Shown here in pieces: positions 24,082 to 32,175 of a stretch of DNA of 64,000 nt. Positions within the stretch are counted from its first letter, which is position 1, and each line of letters begins with the position of its first letter. A program made the translations under genes and the position numbers. The notes under the pieces are model-generated. The model saw nothing but the letters and a program-made list of their open reading frames with translations. It was not told the DNA's origin and did not search any database. Source of the DNA: Deltaproteobacteria bacterium (GTDB lineage: Bacteria; Desulfobacterota; BSN033; WVXP01); the NCBI GenBank assembly GCA_019308905.1, contig JAFDHF010000041.1, positions 1-64,000 on the forward strand, given 5' to 3'.

Positions 24082-25725
24082 TCAACCGCCCATGGTAGGT
24101 GAGCTATCGAGACCGCACTCCTTGATCTTGTACAGAAGCGCCTTGTAACTGATATTGAGGAGCCTTGCCGCCATTTTGCGGTTCCAGCGGGTCTTTTTCA
24201 GTGTCTTTTCGATCACTTCCCGTTCGGCTTCAAGGGCGGCTCTCCGGCTGATCTCCTTGAGAGAAACCGGCTCAGGCTCGGGAGGTGCGGCTCTTTCAGG
24301 CCTTGCCTGAAGGGATTGAAGGGCCAAGGGCCGGCCGCCGAGCTCCTTCTTGATGGCACCCTCGTCTCCGAGCACGACCAGCCTCTTGATCATGTTTTCG
24401 AGCTCTCTCACGTTTCCGGGCCACTCATGGAGGAGAAGCAGGTCGCGTGTTTCCCGGGAAAGAGTTAAGCCTGTTTTCCCGTATTTCCGGTTGTACATGT
24501 CGAGGAAGTACTGGACCAGGAGGGGGATCTCTTCCCGTCTTTCTCTCAGGGGAGGCACGTGGATGTTCAACACGTTTAGACGATAGTAGAGGTCCTCGCG
24601 AAAACGGCCGGCCCTCACGTACTCCTCGAGGTTCTTGTTCGTGGCAGCCAGGACCCGGACACTCACCTGAATGTCCCTCTTCCCACCCAGCCTTGCAAAC
24701 TCTCCGTCCTGAAGAACCTGCAACAGCTTGGCCTGAAGCGAGGGGCTGATTTCGGCGATCTCGTCGAGAAATATGGTCCCTCCCTGGGCGAGTTCGAATT
24801 TGCCGGGTTTCCGGTTGTATGCCCCGGTGAAAGCTCCCCTCTCGTAACCGAAGAGCTCGCTTTCGAGGAGCTCCTCCGGAAGGGCCGCACAGTTGACCTT
24901 GATAAAGGGCTTGTTCTTCCTCGTGGATCGGTAGTGGAGGGCCCGGGCGATCGGTTCCTTACCGACGCCGCTCTCGCCGTGGATCAGCACCGTCACGTCG
25001 GTGTCGGCAACCTGCTCGATCATCTTCACAATCCTGACCATCTTTTCGTTTTGATAGAGAAAGCAGATGCCCTCTCCCTTCCTGTAACCACCGGCCCAGG
25101 GAATGACCACCTGGCGACCTTTCTTGCCCGGCAAAGCCCAGGGCTCCCGATCGCTTGGCCCTGGGGCGCCGGATACTTCATCGGCTGAACCGCAATCCCC
25201 AGGCGTCGTGGCAAGCACGATCGCGAGCTGATTTGCAACAATCTTCATCGCCCGCTCCTCGATCTCGCCGAAGGCCGACCTGTCCTCGTGGCTCAAGTTG
25301 ACGATTCCCACGGTCCGGTTCCCGTCCCTCACAGGGAAACACATGAGGGAGCCGATTCTGAAAGGACTCTCCTCGATCTGAACGAATCGGGAATCCTTTT
25401 CTGCGTCCGAAAGATAGACCCCGTGGCCGGTTTTCAGTACCCACGTGGCCACTCCACCGTTGAGATGAAAGTATTTCCTGAAAGGGCTCTCCTTCACCGG
25501 GAGTTCCCTGTCCTTCCTGCCTTTGGCCGCCCGCACGACAAGCCCATCACCATGGTTGCTCTTGAGCATCAAAGAGCAGTTCTCCCCGCGGGTCACATCC
25601 ATCATGATCCCCAGCATCTCATCCCACGTCCTCTGCGAATCGGGCATGTAGCGCAGGGCTTCCGTAAACTGGCGGATCAAGCCGTACCCGTCTTTTTCTG
25701 ACAAACCACCCGAACTCTCTCTCAT
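24082..25725 (-). CDS. GAF-domain sigma-54-dependent transcriptional activator
   Basis: 547 residues; the ATG at 25725 follows AAGGGGA. An N-terminal GAF-like sensor covers about residues 15-180 ([41 protein letters not shown] split by the fold). The AAA+ domain has Walker [17 protein letters not shown], an intact sigma-54 loop [13 protein letters not shown] and Walker [13 protein letters not shown] Fis-type HTH ends the protein ([20 protein letters not shown]). It probably activates sigma-54 promoters, including the one at 23884-23899 for its paralogue, and by position may control the EPS operon. The ligand of the GAF domain is unknown. Confidence 0.92.
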   Translation of the reverse strand: MRESSGGLSEKDGYGLIRQFTEALRYMPDSQRTWDEMLGIMMDVTRGENCSLMLKSNHGDGLVVRAAKGRKDRELPVKESPFRKYFHLNGGVATWVLKTGHGVYLSDAEKDSRFVQIEESPFRIGSLMCFPVRDGNRTVGIVNLSHEDRSAFGEIEERAMKIVANQLAIVLATTPGDCGSADEVSGAPGPSDREPWALPGKKGRQVVIPWAGGYRKGEGICFLYQNEKMVRIVKMIEQVADTDVTVLIHGESGVGKEPIARALHYRSTRKNKPFIKVNCAALPEELLESELFGYERGAFTGAYNRKPGKFELAQGGTIFLDEIAEISPSLQAKLLQVLQDGEFARLGGKRDIQVSVRVLAATNKNLEEYVRAGRFREDLYYRLNVLNIHVPPLRERREEIPLLVQYFLDMYNRKYGKTGLTLSRETRDLLLLHEWPGNVRELENMIKRLVVLGDEGAIKKELGGRPLALQSLQARPERAAPPEPEPVSLKEISRRAALEAEREVIEKTLKKTRWNRKMAARLLNISYKALLYKIKECGLDSSPTMGG

Positions 25726-25849
25726 GATCGTCCCCTTTTCCCTGTTGGTCTCGTGCCGCTTCTACCTGGAAGATGGTTCTGTCAAATGGAGAAAACCCGT
25801 GTAAAATAGGTAAAGAAAAAACAAAAAGTGGAAAGTCATTACCCACATA

Positions 25850-25865
25850 GGCAAAACCTGGGCCA
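25850..25865 (-). promoter_or_regulatory. Probable sigma-54 promoter for the GAF activator
   Basis: The minus strand reads TGGCCCAGGTTTTGCC, one mismatch from TGGCAC-N5-TTGC, with GG-N10-GC spacing kept. It lies about 125 bp upstream of the ATG at 25725, with an AT-rich leader. Confidence 0.6.
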
Positions 25866-26083
25866 CACGCATGCCGATCGCGGGATTCCCGCACTGGTTC
25901 TTACTTTGAAGCCTCGCCCTTCCGCGGCGTTCCACGAAGGAGACCGAGCCACGGGAGAAAAAATGGGAATTTTTTTGCAACAAAGTCAAAAGAATCTTCC
26001 AAAACAGCGGGGGTTTCGGGGAAAACCAAAATTATCTCAAGGAGTTGTCACGATTTTCCAAAAGGGACAAAGGGGAGTGGCCC

Positions 26084-26262
26084 GCATTGTTCGAGTCGTT
26101 CGGATTGTTCGAGATGTTCGAAGCGTTCGATTAGCCCACCTTGTTTATTGGGTCAACCAGGTTGACTCCGTTAATCGGTTAAATGACTCGAGAGAGTTAA
26201 TCGAGTCGAGTCAGTCGAGTGGGCTGATTGGGTTAATTGGGTTGATTGTGTTGATTGGGTGG
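26084..26262. repeat. 9-bp periodic repeat tract (classes B and C)
   Basis: GTTCGAGTC, GTTCGGATT, GTTCGAGAT, GTTCGAAGC, GTTCGATTA units pass into GTCAACCAG, GTTGACTCC and finally TTGATTGGG units, all in 9-bp phase. This is the only tract outside the EPS gene block. Confidence 0.8.
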
Positions 26263-26358
26263 GACCAGTCGAGCTATAGGGCCCGGGCCTGGCCCTGTTA
26301 GACATGCGAGTTCAGTCGGGCCAAAGGCGAAGCCGATCGAACGATTTCAACGCTGCGG

Positions 26359-27762
26359 TTATCGTTTTCTCAGGCGGTCGAGCTGGTATTTGCGGATTCG
26401 GTCGCCCAGCATCTTGCGGGTCATCCCGAGTTGTCTGGCAGTCTCTCCGAGATGCCAGTCGGTCTTGCTCAGAGCCTGCAGGATGTAACTCTCTTCGAGT
26501 TCACTCACAAGCCGTGGAAGCGATATGGTCTCGCCTGTCTCGGAGGCATCTTTCCGGTTTACCAGGATGTGGGGAGGCAGATCCCTGAGCCTGATGGTCC
26601 GGCTCTGGCAGAAAATCATCATCTGCTGGACGACGTTCTCCAATTCCCGAACGTTTCCCGGCCAGCGGTAGGCCTGCAGCTTCTCGACGACCTCGGGAAG
26701 GACCCTGTACCTCTCCCCTCTTTCCTGGTGCTTGGTAAGAAAGTGACCCAACAAGAGGGGAATATCGTCGGTTCTCTCTCTGAGAGGAGGAATCATGATG
26801 GGCACTACGCTGAGGCGATAATAGAGATCGTCCCTGAAATTACCCTTGGTTACCTCTTCATGCAGATTGGTCTGGGTTGCAGAGATTATACGCACGTCTG
26901 TCTTGATCGTCCTGCTGCTTCCTACCTTCTCGAACTCTTTCTCCTGCAGCACCCGGAGCAGTCTCCGCTGGAGCTGCAAAGGCACCTCTGCGATCTCGTC
27001 GAGGAAGAGAGTCCCTCCGTGAGCCGTTTCGAATCGGCCCTTCTGGTCGTCGACAGCCCCGGTGAAGGCACCCTTGACATGGCCGAAGAGTTCGCTCGTG
27101 AGCAGATCGTCGGAGAGTGCCCCGCAACTCACGGCCACCATAGGCTTGCCCCTTCGAGGACTGAGCTTGTGGATCGCCCTGGCGATGAGTTCCTTACCCG
27201 TACCGCTTTCCCCCTGGATCAAGACCGTTTTGTCGGTGGGCGCGACCATTCGGACCATCTCGAGAACTTCCCGCATCTTTCGACTCTTCCCGATGATTCC
27301 GGGAAACTCCATTCCTTCCGACTTCTCCCTTCTCAGTGCGTTGAGTTCTCTCTCCAAGGCCTCCGTCTTTGTCGCCTGCTTTATGATGGCCAGGAACCGT
27401 TCGAGGTTCGAAAAGATCGGCTTTTCAAAGAAGTAGTAGATCCCCTCCCTCAACGCCTGGACCGCAAAGTCGACGGACCCGTAAGCCGTGAGGATGATCA
27501 CGGGAATGGTCTCGTCCATCGCCTTTATTCTCCGAAAGAGTTCCATGCCGCTGAGGTCCGGCATCCTCTCGTCCGCTATCACCACGTTGCACCGCTTTCT
27601 CTTCAGCTTCCTGAGAGCGCGCCGGCCACCCAGGGCCTGGACGACCCGGTAGCCATGGTCCTCAAGGATCTTCGAAACCGTAAAAAGGGCATTCGGTTCG
27701 TCGTCCACCACCATCAGGGTTGGGGGCTCGGCCCCGCGCGAACTCTCTCCTTCCAGAACCAC
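26359..27762 (-). CDS. NtrC-family response regulator (receiver, AAA+, Fis HTH)
   Basis: 467 residues with a GTG start at 27762 preceded by CAGGAGG, which lies inside the end of the kinase gene. The receiver domain has MVVDDEPNALF, the phospho-acceptor Asp in VVIADERMPDLSG, and the T and K positions in ILTAYGS and FFEKPIF. The AAA+ core has Walker A QGESGTGKELIARAIH, the intact loop VKGAFTGAV and Walker B GTLFLDEIAEV. The HTH is HLGETARQLGMTRKMLGDRI. It is the partner of the kinase immediately upstream. Such regulators control EPS genes in exosortase-type loci (PrsR). Confidence 0.93.
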   Translation of the reverse strand: MVLEGESSRGAEPPTLMVVDDEPNALFTVSKILEDHGYRVVQALGGRRALRKLKRKRCNVVIADERMPDLSGMELFRRIKAMDETIPVIILTAYGSVDFAVQALREGIYYFFEKPIFSNLERFLAIIKQATKTEALERELNALRREKSEGMEFPGIIGKSRKMREVLEMVRMVAPTDKTVLIQGESGTGKELIARAIHKLSPRRGKPMVAVSCGALSDDLLTSELFGHVKGAFTGAVDDQKGRFETAHGGTLFLDEIAEVPLQLQRRLLRVLQEKEFEKVGSSRTIKTDVRIISATQTNLHEEVTKGNFRDDLYYRLSVVPIMIPPLRERTDDIPLLLGHFLTKHQERGERYRVLPEVVEKLQAYRWPGNVRELENVVQQMMIFCQSRTIRLRDLPPHILVNRKDASETGETISLPRLVSELEESYILQALSKTDWHLGETARQLGMTRKMLGDRIRKYQLDRLRKR

Positions 27763-27766
27763 TTCG

Positions 27767-28879
27767 CTAAGCCTCCTGAACCGTGTTCTTCCCGGTGCCC
27801 ACAGGCAGGGTGACCGTGACGGTCGTTCCTTTGGACAACTGGCTCTCGATACGGATCCGGCCGTGATGGTCTTCTTCGACGATCTTTCTGCAGATGGCCA
27901 ATCCCAGACCTATTCCCCTTCTCTTCCTGGAAAAGAACGGAGTAAACAGATCCGGGATATCCTCTTCGCGCACACCCACACCGTTGTCGGTCACCTCGAT
28001 CTCCACCGACTCTTCAAACCGTTCCTTCTTGTAACGGGTCTTCACAACGATTCGTCCCCCCTTCGGGACCGCCTCGACAGCGTTCTTCAGCAGGTTGATG
28101 AGTACCTGTTTCATCCCGTAGAGATTGACGTAAGCCCGCGGGAGAGACTTTTCAAGTCGAGTCTCCAACCTGACCTTCTTGGAACTGCTCCTGAGGAAGG
28201 GCTGCATCAACTGAACGCAAAAAGCCACCGTCTCGTTCAGGTCGATGAAATCGAAACCCTCTCCTGAGGGACGGCGCGAGAAATCGAGGCACTGGTTTAC
28301 GAACTCGTTGAGGCGAACGATCTCTTCATGAATGATCTGGAGGGCGCGTGTAGTGGTCTCGTCATCCTGGTGGCGGCTCTTGATCAGGGTCAAAGCCCCT
28401 CCGATGCTGTGCAGAGGGGTCCTGATCTCGTGTGCCACAAGGGGGAAGAGCTTGCCCCAGAAGACCAATTTCTCGAGCTCCTGCCTTTTTCTCAGCTCTT
28501 CGGCGGCCTTCAGGGCGTTCTCGATGCTTTTCAGAAGCTCCCCGCTCTTGAAGGGTTTGGCCAGGTAGTCCATCGCACCGAGCTTGATCACGCGGGCGGC
28601 CAGTTTTTCATGGCCGAAGCCCGTCATCACGATCACCGGGATCGCATCATGGACTCTCCTCAGCTCACCGAGCACTGCAGCACCGTCTGTATCGGGCAAA
28701 CGGTAGTCGAGCAGTACAAGATCCGGACCGAACCTTGCGGCCTTCTCCAGGGCCTGCTTCCCGGTCTTTGCGGCAAGAGGCTCATAGCCGTGGACCCTGA
28801 GCATCTCAGCCGTGACCCTCAGGAAATCCAGGTTGTCGTCACAAATGAGAATCTTCTTGCGGCGCTCCGGCACCCTCAC
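27767..28879 (-). CDS. Receiver-histidine kinase fusion (partner of the NtrC-type regulator)
   Basis: 370 residues. An N-terminal receiver (ILICDDNLDFLRV, VLLDYRLPDTDG, VMTGFGH, AKPFKSGE) is fused to a HisKA/HATPase kinase: H-box LVAHEIRTPLHSIGG, N-box INLLKNAVEAV, G1 TDNGVGVREED, F-box FTPFFSRK and G2 GIGLGLAICRKI. There is no membrane segment or other sensor, so it is a cytoplasmic kinase that probably takes input through its own receiver. The response regulator follows after 4 bp. The start is a GTG at 28879 or the GTG two codons later. Confidence 0.92.
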   Translation of the reverse strand: MRVPERRKKILICDDNLDFLRVTAEMLRVHGYEPLAAKTGKQALEKAARFGPDLVLLDYRLPDTDGAAVLGELRRVHDAIPVIVMTGFGHEKLAARVIKLGAMDYLAKPFKSGELLKSIENALKAAEELRKRQELEKLVFWGKLFPLVAHEIRTPLHSIGGALTLIKSRHQDDETTTRALQIIHEEIVRLNEFVNQCLDFSRRPSGEGFDFIDLNETVAFCVQLMQPFLRSSSKKVRLETRLEKSLPRAYVNLYGMKQVLINLLKNAVEAVPKGGRIVVKTRYKKERFEESVEIEVTDNGVGVREEDIPDLFTPFFSRKRRGIGLGLAICRKIVEEDHHGRIRIESQLSKGTTVTVTLPVGTGKNTVQEA

Positions 28880-29169
28880 TTCTCCACGTCAAAGCGTACA
28901 GAGTCCTTCTGTCTTTGTCCAGCTTTTTTCCCGGAATGTCAACAGGGCGGGCAGGTGGAGCCTCATCACTCTTGAACAACCAGACTTGTCCCCGAGCGAG
29001 GTTACGGGAGCGCTGAGACACGAGTCAGGAGTCTCTGATTGAAAACAAAGGAAATTCCGGGCAGAAAAGAAACGCAGCGGGAGAGAGAGACAGCCTTTCA
29101 GAGGCGCTCGGTGCTGACCCACGGATGCTCGAGACGGACCCAAGTCGGAGAAAGGGTGATGGACCGGGC
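28880..29169. other. Gap between PilZ and kinase genes
   Basis: About 290 bp with no convincing gene, repeat or promoter. The reading frames present are uninformative. Confidence 0.4.
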
Positions 29170-29502
29170 TCAAGGGCGTGAAAGCCTCGCGAGATAACTC
29201 AAAAGGTAGTCCCGCTCCTCCTGCCCGAGGGCCTCGAAGTAGAAACCGGCATCGTATCGCAGATCGAGGCGCTCCCGCCCATGGACGACCCTCCCGACAG
29301 GGGAGATCGTGTTCCCCCCGATCACAATGGAGACCTGGATGACCTCGCCCACCTTTACGGGAAACACTGTCTCAATCCTGACCCCTCCCAGGCTAAGGTC
29401 TACAGTATTGCTTGTCCTCGTCCGGCCGTTGTAGCTGAAGCTCACATGGTGCGATGCAGAAAACCGGCGATGTTTTCGGCGTTCTTTCATGATTCGGCCC
29501 AT
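29170..29502 (-). CDS. PilZ-domain c-di-GMP receptor
   Basis: 110 residues from the ATG at 29502 (a second ATG at 29490 would give MKERRKHRRF). The c-di-GMP motif RKHRRF is at the N-terminus and the second motif is DLSLGGVRIE, with the correct D/NxSxxG form. Single-domain PilZ proteins act as adaptors that alter a partner when c-di-GMP binds. Together with the diguanylate cyclase at 60190 and the degenerate GGDEF proteins it points to c-di-GMP control of the surface polysaccharide, though the target is unproven. Confidence 0.88.
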   Translation of the reverse strand: MGRIMKERRKHRRFSASHHVSFSYNGRTRTSNTVDLSLGGVRIETVFPVKVGEVIQVSIVIGGNTISPVGRVVHGRERLDLRYDAGFYFEALGQEERDYLLSYLARLSRP

Positions 29503-29568
29503 CACAGCATGTGAAAAAACGGCAACAATGACCAAACAGCAACCGGCGCTTTTTTAGCAAAAAGAAAC

Positions 29569-29626
29569 CGACCTGTCAAGAAAAAAATCCCAACCAGCGA
29601 CCTGTCAAGAAAAAAATCCCAACCAG
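29569..29626. repeat. 29-bp tandem direct repeat, two copies
   Basis: The unit starting CGACCTGTCAAG and ending TCCCAACCAG occurs at 29569-29597 and again, identical, at 29598-29626. It abuts the left MITE-like copy. Confidence 0.9.
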
Positions 29627-29632
29627 GAAACA

Positions 29633-29794
29633 AGGGGTCAAGTCTCGTTTTGAGTCTTACTCCCTAATCAAACAACCGCCCTCATCCCCTCCTAGAACCA
29701 ACCTGCAGCCACCAAGAAGACAGGTCTATACAGAGCGAAGTATTTGATCTTCAAAGAGAAGCCCTCCAAAAGACTCAAGACTAGGCTTGACCCC
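29633..29794. mobile_element. MITE-like element, left copy
   Basis: About 162 bp with imperfect terminal inverted repeats (AAGGGGTCAAGTCTCG ... CTAGGCTTGACCCC). The reverse complement of 30781-30943 aligns along its whole length with roughly 90% identity by eye. It has no coding capacity, so a transposase must come from elsewhere. Confidence 0.8.
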
Positions 29795-30100
29795 GCTCCC
29801 CTAATGTTCCCGTCGCAGAGCCACTAACACCTATATCTATATGCCACAATTTGTATCTTCGGTTCCAGGCGGTGTTCAATTCGTAACCTCTAAACTTCGT
29901 ACTCTCTTCATGGGGTTGGGCCTCCTTTGCTTTTTTCCCCTGCCAGGGCTTGTCGCATTCCGGCTAAGGCTCAACACGCAAAACCACTTCCACGGCAATT
30001 TCAGGTCAGCACCTCTTAAATCAACGTTCATGGTGAACTGATAATTCAAGACCTGACCCCAAGTTCCAAGTTCCACGAGTTCCAGCAAGTTCCAGGTTAC

Positions 30101-30382
30101 TCAATCTGGGACAGACCGCCCCCTCCGGCCCCAGGCATCCACGATATCATGCGGGCCGATATCGAGAAGCATGAAACCATCCTCATAAGGTCTGAAGATC
30201 ACCCGGTACCGGAGGTCCACTCTGAATTCCCGGTAAGGCGTATTGACAATGCGGCGGGTTCTTAGAGAACGGTGTTTTTGGTTTTCAATGAATAAAAGAA
30301 TCTGTTTGTGAAACCTGTTTCTGACCCTATCTGGAAGCTTCCCGTAACTCTTCTTGAACCTGTCAGACCGGTAGATCTTCAC
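30101..30382 (-). CDS. RelE/ParE-superfamily toxin
   Basis: 93 residues with the RelE fold pattern: YRSDRFKKSYGKLPDRVR (helix 1), a basic core RIVNTPYREFRVDLRYRVIFRP and the end segment FMLLDIGPHDIVD. The conserved Arg and Tyr residues for mRNA cleavage lie in the middle strand region. It overlaps the end of the antitoxin gene (ATGA at 30379-30382), the normal antitoxin-first order. The unit sits between two inverted MITE-like copies. Members cleave mRNA at the ribosome or poison gyrase; which applies is unclear. Confidence 0.85.
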   Translation of the reverse strand: MKIYRSDRFKKSYGKLPDRVRNRFHKQILLFIENQKHRSLRTRRIVNTPYREFRVDLRYRVIFRPYEDGFMLLDIGPHDIVDAWGRRGRSVPD

Positions 30383-30660
30383 TCTTCGTCAAGTTCCTTT
30401 ATAAGCTCATCTGCTGAGTCGAATTCCTTGTATCGACCGGCCTTCACGTCTTCCTCAGCCTCTTTGATTCTTTCCTGCCAGGGTTTTGTCCAGAACCACG
30501 CCTGGTCAGCCGGGATCTCCTTGACGGGTTTGATGATGATCTCGTTCCCGTGCAGCGACACCATGACCCGGTCGCCCACTTCGAGGGGAAAGGGATATTT
30601 CTCCCGGATTGATTTCGGGATCGTAATACTGTGTTTCGTGCGGATCTTTACGGTTTCCAT
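30379..30660 (-). CDS. AbrB/MazE-type antitoxin
   Basis: 93 residues from the ATG at 30660. The first 45 residues form a swapped-hairpin DNA-binding domain (VKIRTKHSITIPKSIREKY, LEVGDRVMVSLHGNEIIIKP), and the acidic C-terminus (KEAEEDVKAGRYKEF, LIKELDEE) is a typical toxin-neutralising tail. An AbrB-type antitoxin with a RelE-type toxin is a known but less common pairing. It should repress its own promoter, which overlaps a palindrome just upstream. Confidence 0.85.
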   Translation of the reverse strand: METVKIRTKHSITIPKSIREKYPFPLEVGDRVMVSLHGNEIIIKPVKEIPADQAWFWTKPWQERIKEAEEDVKAGRYKEFDSADELIKELDEE

Positions 30661-30695
30661 AGTCCTGTCCAAAAGTAGTACAGTATTTTTGTATA

Positions 30696-30723
30696 ATTAT
30701 AGTACAAATCTCAGAAAAGTCAA
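30696..30723 (-). promoter_or_regulatory. Sigma-70 promoter and operator of the toxin-antitoxin operon
   Basis: On the minus strand TTGACT (30718-30723), a 16-bp spacer and TATAAT (30696-30701) form a near-consensus promoter. The -10 box is inside the imperfect palindrome TTGTACTATAATTATACAA, a plausible antitoxin operator. Confidence 0.75.
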
Positions 30724-30780
30724 CCCCGCGAGTATAAAGGGTTTTTGGAGTTGTACGCGGGTTTTCATCTTCATAGATTT

Positions 30781-30943
30781 GGGCTCAAGTCTCGACTTGA
30801 GTCTTTTGGAGAGCTTCTCTTTGAAGATCGAATACTTCGCTTTGTATGCTCCTGTCTCCTTGCTGGCTCCAGGTTGGTTTTAGGAGGGCATGAGCGCGGT
30901 TGTCTGATTAGGCAGTAAGACTCAAAACGAGATTTGACCCCTT
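30781..30943. mobile_element. MITE-like element, right copy (inverted)
   Basis: About 163 bp, the inverted near-copy of 29633-29794. Its outer end (TTTGACCCCTT) lies 3 bp from the stop codon of the PHP gene at 30947. It begins GGGCTCAAGTCTCGACTTGAG. Together the two copies enclose the toxin-antitoxin genes. Confidence 0.8.
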
Positions 30944-30946
30944 GGG

Positions 30947-31807
30947 CTACCAGACGGGCTGGGTCCAGGCTCGCCGGAGCGACCGATCCTCCACTGCGAC
31001 CCGTGCATAGGATCGGATCTCCCCGGGAATTGTCACCTCGTACTCCGAAACCGTCGGCATCTCACCCGGCAAGGTCTCCTTTCGCCCGACATACCCCCCA
31101 TCGCCGAAAAGGGCCATACGCTGCATCGGCTCTTGCGCCTTGACGTAGAGACTGTCTTCTCCCGCCCGGATCACCTCGATCCTCGGCCCGCTCGTCGAAT
31201 AGAACCGCCCCTCTCTCAAGGCCTTCAAGATAGCTCCTTCGCTCAACTCGTCCGCCCAGACCTGCACGAACCCACGCCCGTAGTCCTGGATCCTGTGGCA
31301 GTCATCGTCGGCCACCCCGTAGACCCTCCTCCCTTCCTGGAGGAGAAGGTCCCAGAAATGGACGTTGTCCGCCGAGAGCTCCCTTTCACTGGTGCCGTTC
31401 CAGATCTCGATAAGGGGGTAATCGCCGAGCTCCAGGGCCCGGCGCAGGGACATGCGCGTCCAGTGAGGATGGCAGAGAACAGGCACCCCTCCCTGTGCGT
31501 TTGTCCAGTCGATCACCCTCTGGGTATCCCCCGTCTCTCCGGCTCCCCGGACCCCGAGGGCAAGCACGTGTTCACGGCCACCCGAGCCGGAGACCTCGAC
31601 GGAATTGAAGACCGCGAACCCCGGACTAGACAGGGAGGAATGGTCGTTCCACACGTCATGGTCGGTTATGAAGAGAAAATCGAAGCCCAACGCCCTGTAG
31701 CGGTCGCAACATTCCTCCGGACTGAGCCGCCCGTCTGAAAAGGTGGTGTGAACGTGGAGTGCGCCCCTGTAGCTCGGTCCTGATAACTCAAAGGGTCGTA
31801 ACTTCAT
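30947..31807 (-). CDS. PHP-domain phosphoesterase
   Basis: 286 residues from the ATG at 31807, chosen for its AAAGGATGAG ribosome site. PHP metal motifs are in order: ALHVHTTFSDG (HxH), LFITDHD, LCHPHWTR and the final VADDDCHR. The rest (TSGPRIEVIRAGEDSLYVKA) is a beta-rich C-terminal part common in stand-alone PHP hydrolases. Such enzymes cleave phosphoesters, for example 3',5'-nucleoside bisphosphates. A MITE-like copy ends 3 bp past the stop codon. No partner gene is adjacent. Confidence 0.85.
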   Translation of the reverse strand: MKLRPFELSGPSYRGALHVHTTFSDGRLSPEECCDRYRALGFDFLFITDHDVWNDHSSLSSPGFAVFNSVEVSGSGGREHVLALGVRGAGETGDTQRVIDWTNAQGGVPVLCHPHWTRMSLRRALELGDYPLIEIWNGTSERELSADNVHFWDLLLQEGRRVYGVADDDCHRIQDYGRGFVQVWADELSEGAILKALREGRFYSTSGPRIEVIRAGEDSLYVKAQEPMQRMALFGDGGYVGRKETLPGEMPTVSEYEVTIPGEIRSYARVAVEDRSLRRAWTQPVW

Positions 31808-32175
31808 GGTCTCATCCTTTCTTTTCCAGCAAAGGGAACAATCACACCAAGTATCTGCCCCTTGCTTTTCTCGCCGTCCCCTCTTTTCTACTCCCATCCG
31901 AGAAACATGTCCACACCTATTTAGTCGGCATTGAGAAATCCCGGTGCAGTGAACGCGAGGAGATTTGTGGACCGGCCGGCGCGATGAGACCGAGTTTCGA
32001 AGCTCGAGTCCACTTCAGGCGGGAAGGCTCTGCATAGGCCGGGAGATTCCTAGAGAGAGCATAACCTGCATCTTTCGGTGACGCTTACCTAGTAACACGG
32101 CGGTGGTCCGTTTGACCATGGTCATTGGCTATAGTATGATTAAGGCAGAACCGTCAATGAAAAACGGATCCCAAG
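31808..32175. other. Divergent intergenic region
   Basis: 368 bp between the PHP gene (minus) and the VapBC pair (plus). It holds the vapBC promoter at 32112-32140; nothing else is recognisable. Confidence 0.5.
32112..32140 (+). promoter_or_regulatory. Sigma-70 promoter of vapBC
   Basis: TTGACC (32112-32117), a 17-bp spacer and TATGAT (32135-32140) lie 36 bp before the antitoxin ATG. A dyad in CCATGG and neighbouring bases could serve as operator. Confidence 0.6.

Larger units (their letters stand above)
25726..26358. other. Intergenic region between the activator genes
   Basis: 633 bp without a supported gene. It holds a sigma-54 promoter (25850-25865), an AT-rich stretch around 25795-25840 and a class B/C 9-bp repeat tract (26084-26262). 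The remainder, including 26263-26358, shows no recognisable signal. Confidence 0.6.
29503..30100. other. Repeat-rich intergenic region
   Basis: This stretch has no supported gene. It contains a 29-bp tandem duplication (29569-29626), the left MITE-like copy (29633-29794), a stretch of unknown nature (29795-30045) and a short run of AGTTCC repeats next to CAAGACCTGACCCC (30047-30098), which is typical repetitive spacer sequence. Confidence 0.55.

Noticed and set aside
11885-26262. The repeat tracts as CRISPR arrays
   Set aside because: Units are 9 bp, degenerate and contiguous with no spacers; no cas genes are present.
26431-27813. A 460-codon plus-strand frame
   Set aside because: Antisense shadow of the NtrC-type regulator, which has full domain support.
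29876-30088. A 70-codon minus-strand frame between the left MITE-like copy and the toxin gene
   Set aside because: No family resemblance, no ribosome site, and its start overlaps AGTTCC repeats. It might be a relic, but there is nothing to support a name.
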